A stretch of DNA of 12,697 nucleotides, taken from Rhodobacteraceae bacterium UBA2553. Its GTDB lineage: Bacteria > Pseudomonadota > Alphaproteobacteria > Rhodobacterales > Rhodobacteraceae. Positions 1-5,826 of this stretch are shown piece after piece; the first letter of the stretch is position 1; the number at the start of each line of letters is the position of its first letter. Made by a program: the position numbers and the translations under genes. Below the pieces are notes generated by a model. That model did no database searches. It was not told where the DNA came from and worked only from the letters and a program-made list of their open reading frames with translations. Location: the NCBI GenBank assembly GCA_002340515.1, contig DDMF01000117.1:62525-75221 (forward strand), read 5' to 3'.

Positions 1-267
1 GGGTTTCGCGCCTATTTGCGGATTGTCGAATGGCAGGGGGAGGATGTGCTTCGTGTGCCGGTCTCTGCCTTGTTCCGTGAGGGTGGAAAATGGGCAACCT
101 ATGTGGTGACAGGCGATGTGGCTGTGCTGACCGGGATTGAGATTGGCCATCGCAGCGCTGACTATGCTGAAGTTCTCAGCGGGCTAACCGGGGATGAAAT
201 GGTCATCACCCATCCTGGCGACCGTGTGGTGAACGGTGTGTTGATCATCAATCGCGAGGATTTGTGA
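1..267 (+). CDS. HlyD/RND-family periplasmic adaptor, C-terminal fragment
   Basis: The reading frame is open from base 1 and ends at a TGA at 265-267, so only the last 88 residues are present and the true start lies upstream of the window. The segment has the look of the beta-barrel and membrane-proximal end of RND efflux adaptors (membrane fusion proteins): a VPVSALFREGGKWATYVV strand block, then AEVLSGLTGDEMVITHPGDRVVNGV, which follows the common pattern of 'GL..GD.VI..pgdrv.dG..i'. Such adaptors bridge an inner-membrane pump and an outer-membrane channel in the periplasm. No pump gene follows, so any partner must be upstream. Family assignment is fairly secure; the substrate and specific system cannot be told from this fragment. 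Confidence 0.8.
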   Translation, partial: GFRAYLRIVEWQGEDVLRVPVSALFREGGKWATYVVTGDVAVLTGIEIGHRSADYAEVLSGLTGDEMVITHPGDRVVNGVLIINREDL

Positions 268-292
268 CGCCAAAGAGCGATTAGAATCCCAA

Positions 293-318
293 TTGACAGA
301 TTCGCCCCGAATCTGTCA
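293..318. promoter_or_regulatory. Perfect 10-bp hairpin/dyad overlapping a TTGACA box
   Basis: Arms 295-304 and 308-317 are exact reverse complements with a 3-base loop, and a further T-A pair extends the stem. The site begins 28 bases after the adaptor stop codon. A TTGACA hexamer (293-298) overlaps the left arm. No convincing -10 box lies 16-18 bases further on, and no T-tract follows the stem. It could be a weak terminator for the adaptor operon or an operator over a regulated -35 box for the creatinase gene. Apart from this hairpin and the dyad at 454-486, I see nothing recognisable in the 268-502 gap. Confidence 0.45.
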
Positions 319-453
319 GGTTTACCCATCCGCAGCGATGGCGTCGCTGCACCGGAGGCTGCTGCGCATTTGGGGATCTGATGATCTGTCATACTGCGCA
401 TCCCGCAGCGGACCGGGCCGGAGATCAACTGCCCTGAACGCCGGGGCATTGAT

Positions 454-486
454 TGACCGGGCGCAGAGTTTCCCTTTCCCCGGTCA
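454..486. promoter_or_regulatory. 8-bp dyad just upstream of the creatinase ribosome binding site
   Basis: TGACCGGG (454-461) and CCCGGTCA (479-486) are exact reverse complements separated by 17 bases. The right arm ends five bases before the AAGGA ribosome binding site (491-495) of the creatinase gene. In RNA it would form a GC-rich stem next to the translation start; in DNA it could be an operator with two half sites. Its position makes a role in creatinase control plausible, but an 8-bp dyad can arise by chance. Confidence 0.35.
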
Positions 487-502
487 CGAAAAGGAAAAGA
501 CT

Positions 503-1711
503 ATGCAACGTCCTCAGTTTTTTGTTTGTGAAAATGGTGAGAAAGCCCCGCTGCCGTTCTCAAATGCCGAATATGAACGTCGATTGACCCAATTGCGCGC
601 CATCATGGCGGCCAAAGGGTTGGAGGCGTGCCTGTTCACCTCGATGCACAATATCGCCTATTATTCGGGCTTTTTGTATTGTGCGTTTGGGCGACCCTAT
701 GCCTGTGTTGTGACCGCCGATCGCTGCACCACAATTAGTGCCAATATTGACGCGGGCCAGCCGTGGCGCCGCAGCTTTGGCGACAATGTGATTTACACCG
801 ATTGGGAGCGTAACAACTACTGGCGTGCGGTGAAAGATGTGGCTGGCGGGGCTACGCGGATCGGGATCGAGGGCGACCACCTGACGCTGGCGCAACGTGC
901 TTTAGCGGGCGAATTCCTGACCGGAGCTGAGTTTGTCGATGTGGCGGGTGATACAATGAACGCCCGGATGATCAAGTCTGCCGAAGAAATCGTATTGATC
1001 AAAGAGGGCGCGCGGGTCGCGGATATTGGCGGTGCAGCGATTCGCGATGCGATTCGCGTTGGCATCCGCGAAATCGACGTGGCCATGGCCGGTCGCGACG
1101 CGATGGAAGCGGAAATTGCCCGCGCACATCCTGATTCGGAGCTGCGTGACAGCTGGGTCTGGTTTCAATCGGGCATCAACACCGATGGCGCACACAACCC
1201 AGTGACAACCCGTAAACTGGAAGCAGGTGACATCCTGTCGTTGAACGCGTTTCCGATGATCTCAGGCTATTACACGGCGCTGGAACGCACGCTGTTTCTT
1301 GGCGAGCCAGACAAGGAAAGCCTGCGCATCTGGCAGGCCAATGTGGATGCCCATGAACTGGGGCTTAGCCTGATCAAACCGGGTGCGACCTGTTCGGGAA
1401 TTACCGCCGAAATCAACAAGTTCTTCGAATCAGAGAACCTGCTTCAGTACCGGTCCTTTGGCTATGGACACTCGTTTGGGGTTCTGTCGCATTACTATGG
1501 TCGTGAAGCCGGGCTTGAGCTGCGCGAGGACATTGATACGGCGCTTGAACCGGGCATGGTCGTGTCGATTGAACCAATGCTGTTTCTGCCAGAAGGTTTG
1601 GCCGGGGCGGGTGGATATCGTGAGCACGACATTCTTGTTGTGGGTGAAACAGGCGCCGAGAACATCACCGGTTTCGGGTATGGTCCGAAGCATAATATCG
1701 TCGCCGCGTAA
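503..1711 (+). CDS. Creatinase (creatine amidinohydrolase, EC 3.5.3.3)
   Basis: Hydrolyses creatine to sarcosine and urea in the cytoplasm. The 402-residue product is close, from memory, to Pseudomonas creatinase (about 403 residues) along its whole length. It has the 'pita-bread' fold shared with M24 aminopeptidases but lacks their metal ligand set. Diagnostic stretches are NIAYYSGFLYCAFGRPYA, GQPWRR, YTDWERNNY, FQSGINTDGAHNPVTTRK, GYYTALERTLFL, GYGHSFG and LSHYYGREAGLELREDID. The residues known to act in the Pseudomonas enzyme are kept with a one-residue shift: F62, R64, H231 (catalytic His), Y257, E261, R334 and E357. I chose ATG 503 because AAGGA at 491-495 sits seven bases upstream and the protein then matches the family start. 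The frame stays open back to 293, but that extension looks non-conserved. The importer genes follow after 365 bases. Confidence 0.95.
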   Translation: MQRPQFFVCENGEKAPLPFSNAEYERRLTQLRAIMAAKGLEACLFTSMHNIAYYSGFLYCAFGRPYACVVTADRCTTISANIDAGQPWRRSFGDNVIYTDWERNNYWRAVKDVAGGATRIGIEGDHLTLAQRALAGEFLTGAEFVDVAGDTMNARMIKSAEEIVLIKEGARVADIGGAAIRDAIRVGIREIDVAMAGRDAMEAEIARAHPDSELRDSWVWFQSGINTDGAHNPVTTRKLEAGDILSLNAFPMISGYYTALERTLFLGEPDKESLRIWQANVDAHELGLSLIKPGATCSGITAEINKFFESENLLQYRSFGYGHSFGVLSHYYGREAGLELREDIDTALEPGMVVSIEPMLFLPEGLAGAGGYREHDILVVGETGAENITGFGYGPKHNIVAA

Positions 1712-1729
1712 GAAACGGTCGTTTCGCAA

Positions 1730-1816
1730 TGTTCTCACGACATATCGCTTCTCAGCCGTTTTGTGATGAAATTCGTCATAATTATCGAAGATTCGATGGA
1801 AAATGTCGTGAGAACA
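1730..1816. repeat. Perfect 14-bp inverted repeat, arms 73 bp apart centre to centre
   Basis: TGTTCTCACGACAT at 1730-1743 is the exact reverse complement of 1803-1816, with 59 bases between. Each arm is itself a quasi-palindrome of the form TGTnnTGAnnACA, the kind of site bound by dimeric helix-turn-helix repressors. The 73-bp spacing is close to seven helical turns. The interior holds a smaller ATCGAA/TTCGAT dyad at 1784-1797. The repeat lies between the creatinase stop and the importer genes. No matching target-site duplication flanks it, so a paired operator is preferred to a miniature mobile element. A long-looped RNA stem is also possible. Confidence 0.6.
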
Positions 1817-1833
1817 CCAGTAAGATCTTGACG

Positions 1834-1889
1834 CGACAAGGGGTTGCAGTTTTTCCACTTTGGATCCAATTCCCTCCAACGCCTTGTCG
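1834..1889. repeat. 13-bp inverted repeat (one mismatch) with nested 10-bp palindrome
   Basis: CGACAAGGGGTTG (1834-1846) and CAACGCCTTGTCG (1877-1889) are reverse complements except for one central position. Between them lies the perfect palindrome TTGGATCCAA at 1860-1869. A TTGACG hexamer at 1828-1833 overlaps the left arm and could be a -35 box, though I see no good -10 partner. A further CGACAAG copy occurs at 1960-1966. The cluster probably belongs to the promoter or leader of the importer operon, as an operator pair or an RNA stem. Confidence 0.5.
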
Positions 1890-1892
1890 TTA

Positions 1893-2012
1893 ATGAACAA
1901 AAAATGTCGCTTTCCTGTTGCAATCTGTTCGGTGATCGTGTTGGCTTTAGCTTACCTACCGACAAGCAATCAGGGCAACGTCCCAGAGTGTGAACCGGAA
2001 GCGGATAAATAA
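1893..2012 (+). CDS. Possible 39-residue small membrane or secreted protein
   Basis: An ATG at 1893 opens a 39-codon frame ending in TAA at 2010-2012. The translation starts with MNKKCR, a charged N-terminus, followed by a hydrophobic run of about 18 residues (FPVAICSVIVLALAYLP), then a polar acidic tail with one more cysteine. This resembles a signal peptide or a single-span small protein. Its stop overlaps a second ATG (TAATG), and that 22-codon frame stops across the proposed start of the ATPase gene, a pattern seen in translational coupling. Against it: no clear Shine-Dalgarno sequence precedes 1893, and TTA and CTA leucine codons appear. I do not recognise it. It may be chance. Confidence 0.25.
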   Translation: MNKKCRFPVAICSVIVLALAYLPTSNQGNVPECEPEADK

Positions 2013-2076
2013 TGATGCTCACGATGCAAGCGTGGGCGCTGCAACAGAACGCCCGAAACGGGCACAGGGGGGTCAC

Positions 2077-3177
2077 TTGACCGATACTGCTGCGAACGAC
2101 GGTTTCGTCGTCTTTGATCGTGTTCAGAAAAGCTATGACGGGGAAAATCTGGTTGTAAAAGACCTCAACCTTTCGGTTGCCCGTGGTGAGTTTCTGACCA
2201 TGCTTGGGCCATCGGGCTCTGGCAAAACAACATGCCTGATGATGCTTGCCGGGTTTGAAACCGCCACACATGGTGATATTCTTCTCGGTGGTAAGCCCAT
2301 CAACAATATCCCACCACATAAACGCGGCATTGGCATGGTGTTCCAAAACTATGCATTGTTCCCGCATATGACGATCGCCGAGAATCTTTCATTCCCTCTG
2401 GAAGTCCGTAAAATGGGCAAATCGGAGCGTGAAGCGAAAGTAAAACGCGCGCTGGATATGGTGGAAATGGGGGCCTTTGGTGGTCGCCGCCCATCGCAGC
2501 TTTCTGGTGGTCAGCAACAGCGTGTTGCTTTGGCCCGAGCGCTGGTGTTTGAACCTGAGCTGGTGCTGATGGATGAGCCGCTTGGCGCGCTCGACAAACA
2601 GCTACGGGAAAAGATGCAGTTTGAAATTACTCACTTGGCGCATTCGCTGGGCATTACGACTGTTTACGTGACCCATGACCAAACCGAGGCGTTGACCATG
2701 TCTGACAACGTCGCCGTGTTTGATGATGGCCGCATTCAACAGCTCGCGCCCCCTGCGGATTTGTATGAAAAGCCGCAAAACAGTTTTGTCGCGCAGTTCA
2801 TCGGTGAAAACAACACGCTTGAGGGCGTGGTGACCGAGATTAAGGGCGACACTTGCATTGTGCGTCTGGATGACGGCGAAATTTTGGATGCCACCCCGAT
2901 TAACGTCTCAAAAGTGGGCGAACGCACCAAAGTGTCGATCCGTCCTGAGCGCGTTGAATATAACAAAGATCGTCTTCAGGAAGGCGCCCATACGCTCAAA
3001 GCCGAAGTGCTTGAGTTTATCTATATGGGCGACATTTTCCGCACTCGTTTGCGTGTGGCTGGCAATGATGAGTTTGTCATCAAAACCCGCAACGCGCCGG
3101 ATGTGGATCGTCTGGTGCCGGGACAACAAATCGAAATCGGCTGGCTGCCGAGCGATTGTCGCGCGCTTGACGCATAA
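2077..3177 (+). CDS. ABC importer ATP-binding subunit, PotA-type
   Basis: ATPase of the importer encoded by this and the next three genes; works at the cytoplasmic face of the inner membrane. The 366-residue product (from TTG 2077) has Walker A GPSGSGKT (44-51), the Q-loop glutamine at 90, signature LSGGQQQR (142-149), Walker B LVLMDEP (162-168), D-loop GALD and the switch histidine at 200. A C-terminal TOBE-type domain with the SIRPER motif follows, as in polyamine/iron/thiamine-class ATPases. Start choice: the frame is open from GTG 1990, which has no good ribosome binding site and would add 29 low-complexity residues. TTG 2077 is preceded by AGGGGGG, and the protein then begins at the usual distance before the conserved strand. 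Choosing 1990 instead changes only the N-terminus. The binding-protein gene follows after 129 bases. Confidence 0.93.
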   Translation: MTDTAANDGFVVFDRVQKSYDGENLVVKDLNLSVARGEFLTMLGPSGSGKTTCLMMLAGFETATHGDILLGGKPINNIPPHKRGIGMVFQNYALFPHMTIAENLSFPLEVRKMGKSEREAKVKRALDMVEMGAFGGRRPSQLSGGQQQRVALARALVFEPELVLMDEPLGALDKQLREKMQFEITHLAHSLGITTVYVTHDQTEALTMSDNVAVFDDGRIQQLAPPADLYEKPQNSFVAQFIGENNTLEGVVTEIKGDTCIVRLDDGEILDATPINVSKVGERTKVSIRPERVEYNKDRLQEGAHTLKAEVLEFIYMGDIFRTRLRVAGNDEFVIKTRNAPDVDRLVPGQQIEIGWLPSDCRALDA

Positions 3178-3188
3178 GAATTTGTCTT

Positions 3189-3272
3189 TGCAGCTTCGGG
3201 GCTGGCAAGGCCCCAGATAGCTGCATTGGCACACAGTCTGGGGTCACACATGCCGCCCGTCTGCGGACCCCA
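3189..3272 (+). promoter_or_regulatory. Tandem stable hairpins between ATPase and binding-protein genes
   Basis: The first hairpin (3189-3225) pairs TGCAGCT with AGCTGCA outside and GGGGC (3198-3202) with GCCCC (3210-3214) inside, separated by a small internal loop. The second pairs TGGGGTC (3239-3245) with GACCCCA (3266-3272), with a nested CCGC/GCGG pairing. Neither is followed by a T-tract, so they are not classic terminators. They lie just upstream of the ribosome binding site of the binding-protein gene. Such structures often mark RNA processing sites or protect the 5' end of a highly expressed cistron; that role is inferred here. Confidence 0.5.
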
Positions 3273-3306
3273 CATAAATCTACGGGATAATAACAGGGAG
3301 AATAGT

Positions 3307-4413
3307 ATGAAAGTAATGAAAACTCTTGCGGCCACCACCGCTCTGACAGTTGCCGCTGGCGCTGTTGCAGCTGAGGACATGGCCAATGAGCTGACATTGG
3401 TATCTTGGGGTGGTGCTTATCAAGCCAGCCAAAACAAAGCTTATGTTGAGCCCTATTTGGCGATGAACCCCGGTCTGACCGTGATCTGGGACGAAAGTTC
3501 AGCAGAAGCTGTGGCCAAACTGCGCGCCATGGACGAAGCGAAAAACGTGACTTGGGATCTGGTGGATGCGGTTGCGTCTGACTCGATGCGCCTGTGTGAC
3601 GAAGGTCTGGCCGAAGAGCTGGATCACAATGCTGTTTTGGCTGCTGCCCCTGATGGCACCTCGGCCACTGACGACTTTGGTGATCTGATCGTGTCTGATT
3701 GCTTTGTGCCACAGATCGTTTACTCGACCACATTTGGCTATCGTACCGATATGGTTGGTGCTGAAATGCCAACGTCTGTTTGTGACATCTTCGACACCAC
3801 CAAATTCCCAGGCAAGCGTTCGCTGCAAAAACGTCCAATCGACAACGTTGAATGGGCTCTTTACTGCGATGGCGTTGCCAAGGACGAGATCTATGACACG
3901 CTCGGAACTGACGAAGGTGTAGCGCGCGCATTTGCGAAGCTCGACACCATCAAAAGTGATGTTGTGTGGTGGACTGCGGGTGCAGAAACACCGCAACTGT
4001 TGGCAGATGGCGAAGTTGTCTTCGGCTCGACCTTCAATGGTCGTCTGTTCTCGGCCATTGCCGAGCAGAACCAGCCGATCGGTATGCTGTGGGACATGCA
4101 GTCATTTGACCTTGATGGTTGGATCATGCCTGCGAACCTGCCAGCTGACCGCAAAGCGCGTGCGCTGGACTTCTTGAAGTTCGCAACCGACACCCAGCGT
4201 CTGGCTGATCAAGCGGCTTACATTTCTTACGGCCCAGCACGTGCGTCCTCCGCACCACTGGTTGGTAAGCATGCTGAGCTTGGTATCGACATGGCGCCAC
4301 ATATGCCGACCGACCCCGACAACTCGGGCAACATTCACGTCTATGACTACGAATGGTGGGCTGACAACCGTGACGATCTGAACGCGAAGTTCGAAGCATG
4401 GCTGGCTAAATAA
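3307..4413 (+). CDS. Periplasmic substrate-binding protein, PotD-type
   Basis: Captures the substrate in the periplasm and delivers it to the two permeases. The product has 368 residues, near the family norm. An N-terminal signal peptide (MKVMKTLAATTALTVAAGAVAA) is probably cleaved near residue 22, before EDMANE; there is no lipobox cysteine, so the protein should be soluble. The mature start ELTLVSWGGAYQ (28-39) is typical of PotD/iron-class binding proteins. Four cysteines (97, 132, 159, 187) could make two disulfides. Several aromatic and acidic residues could bind a cation, but I cannot assign the ligand from sequence. ATG 3307 follows AGGGAG with good spacing. Strong hairpins on both sides suggest it is expressed above the other subunits. 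Creatine is the favoured substrate because of the upstream creatinase; polyamines are the alternative. Confidence 0.92.
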   Translation: MKVMKTLAATTALTVAAGAVAAEDMANELTLVSWGGAYQASQNKAYVEPYLAMNPGLTVIWDESSAEAVAKLRAMDEAKNVTWDLVDAVASDSMRLCDEGLAEELDHNAVLAAAPDGTSATDDFGDLIVSDCFVPQIVYSTTFGYRTDMVGAEMPTSVCDIFDTTKFPGKRSLQKRPIDNVEWALYCDGVAKDEIYDTLGTDEGVARAFAKLDTIKSDVVWWTAGAETPQLLADGEVVFGSTFNGRLFSAIAEQNQPIGMLWDMQSFDLDGWIMPANLPADRKARALDFLKFATDTQRLADQAAYISYGPARASSAPLVGKHAELGIDMAPHMPTDPDNSGNIHVYDYEWWADNRDDLNAKFEAWLAK

Positions 4414-4423
4414 TTGCCACATC

Positions 4424-4449
4424 GGAGGGGGCCTTTTGGGGCCCCTTCC
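4424..4449 (+). terminator. GC-rich stem-loop after the binding-protein gene
   Basis: A 10-bp stem (4424-4433 with 4440-4449, one G-U wobble) and a 6-base loop start 10 bases after the binding-protein stop codon. The following bases (ACCCCAATATTTTATT) are T-rich but not a clean T-tract, and a TTTTTTT run lies at about 4472-4478. It probably acts as a partial terminator or 3' stabiliser, lowering expression of the permeases relative to the binding protein. Confidence 0.65.
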
Positions 4450-4549
4450 ACCCCAATATTTTATTACCGGCTTTTTTTATCAACACATTCGTTAGTCACT
4501 TTAGACAGCTGCAAACAAAACAAAAAAGGCGCAAGCCGACAGGGATGAT

Positions 4550-5821
4550 ATGAGCGATATGACGGATACCGGCCCGGTTCTGGCCGCAGATGGGACCCCT
4601 CTTAAGCGCAGTTTGGCGCGGGCACTCAGGCGTCAGAAGATGCGCGCCCTGATGTTGATCGCACCGCTGCTGCTTTTTATTCTGATCAGCTTTATCTTGC
4701 CTGTGGGCGATATGCTGTATCGTTCCGTGCAGAATGATATTGTGTCCAAGACATTGCCGAACACGGTCGTGGCTCTGGAAAGCTGGGATGCCAATTCGGG
4801 TGAGCTGCCTGAAGAAGCGGTCTTTGCCGCTATGGCGACTGATTTGAAATCAGCGGCAGCAGCCAAGATCCATACCAAGGTTGGTGGGCGCCTGAACTAT
4901 GAAAACCCGGGCATCTCGTCGCTGTTTCGTAAAACAGGCCGCAAGGCTACGAAGTTTGACCTTGAAGCAGGGATTGTCTGGAAAGACGAGCTCATTGATA
5001 TCAACGATGGCTGGGGTGACCCAGATGTGTGGCGCACGATCCAGACCTATTCTTCTCCGATCACTGCGGGCTACTTCCTCAATGCGATCGACATGCGGGT
5101 GGGCCCGGATGGTGCTGAGTCGCGCCCGGAAGAAGAGCAGATTTACATGAATCTTCTGAAGCGCACACTTTGGATGTCGATGATGATCACCATCAGCTGT
5201 ATCTTGTTGGCTTATCCAGTTGCTTGGATCCTGGCCAACCTACCGGCACGACAAGCGAATCTTTTGATGATCTTGGTGCTTCTTCCGTTCTGGACCTCTC
5301 TCTTGGTGCGAACCTCGGCTTGGAAAATTTTGCTGCAACAACAGGGGGTGATCAACGATATCCTTGTGTGGATCGGTCTCGTTTCTGATGATGCGCGTTT
5401 GGTGATTATCAACAACCAATTCGGGACCATTGTGGCGATGACCCACATTCTGTTGCCGTTCATGATCCTGCCAATGTATTCGGTGATGCAGACCATTCCT
5501 GTCACCTATCTCCGTGCGGCGAAATCACTGGGAGCAACCGACTGGACCGCTTTCTGGCGGGTCTATTTCCCGCAAACCATTCCGGGCATCGGTGCGGGGT
5601 CGATCCTCGTGTTCATTCTGGCCATTGGTTACTACATCACACCAGCTTTGGTGGGCGGGACAAAAGGCACATTCATTTCGAACCAGATTGCCTTCCATAT
5701 CTCGACCTCGCTGAACTGGGGTCTCGCGGCGGCACTTGGCGCCATTCTTCTCGCGGTCGTTCTGGTCCTTTACTGGGCATATGATCGGATCGTGGGCATC
5801 GACAACGTGAAGCTGGGATAA
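4550..5821 (+). CDS. ABC importer permease, PotB-type, with large periplasmic insert
   Basis: One of the two membrane subunits forming the transport channel. The product has 423 residues, much longer than E. coli PotB (about 275). A first membrane helix lies at about 33-52. A soluble stretch of about 145 residues follows (58-203), rich in charged residues. Five or so further helices run from about 206 to the end. The EAA loop that docks with the ATPase is recognisable at about 323-347 (AAKSLGATDWTAFWRVYFP then QTIPG). ATG 4550 follows AGGGA at close spacing; ATG 4559 is an alternative start. The gap before it (4450-4549) is AT-rich and follows a terminator-like stem, so the permeases may rely on read-through or a weak local promoter. 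The second permease starts five bases after its stop. Confidence 0.92.
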   Translation: MSDMTDTGPVLAADGTPLKRSLARALRRQKMRALMLIAPLLLFILISFILPVGDMLYRSVQNDIVSKTLPNTVVALESWDANSGELPEEAVFAAMATDLKSAAAAKIHTKVGGRLNYENPGISSLFRKTGRKATKFDLEAGIVWKDELIDINDGWGDPDVWRTIQTYSSPITAGYFLNAIDMRVGPDGAESRPEEEQIYMNLLKRTLWMSMMITISCILLAYPVAWILANLPARQANLLMILVLLPFWTSLLVRTSAWKILLQQQGVINDILVWIGLVSDDARLVIINNQFGTIVAMTHILLPFMILPMYSVMQTIPVTYLRAAKSLGATDWTAFWRVYFPQTIPGIGAGSILVFILAIGYYITPALVGGTKGTFISNQIAFHISTSLNWGLAAALGAILLAVVLVLYWAYDRIVGIDNVKLG

Positions 5822-5826
5822 AGATT

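Noticed and set aside
293..502. N-terminal extension of the creatinase frame back to base 293
   Set aside because: The 70 extra residues do not resemble any creatinase N-terminus, and the good ribosome binding site and family-typical start are at 503.
268..502. Guanidine-type riboswitch upstream of creatinase
   Set aside because: I looked for paired ACGR-loop hairpins and other known guanidine motifs and found none that pair properly; the dyads seen do not match those folds.
503..1711. Xaa-Pro aminopeptidase or DddP (DMSP lyase), both M24-fold proteins common in roseobacters
   Set aside because: The sequence follows creatinase throughout and has its substrate-binding residues rather than the metal ligand pattern of M24 enzymes.
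1730..1816. Miniature mobile element with 14-bp terminal inverted repeats
   Set aside because: No target-site duplication is visible at the flanks and no second copy was seen in the window; only a genome-wide search could revive it.
1766..1831. 21-codon ORF starting MKFVIIIEDS inside the 14-bp inverted repeat
   Set aside because: No ribosome binding site, very short, and it lies across the inverted repeat arms, which explain the sequence better.
1430..2367. Long antisense ORFs opposite creatinase and the ATPase gene
   Set aside because: They run across the repeats and the coding frames of well supported genes on the other strand and show no family features.
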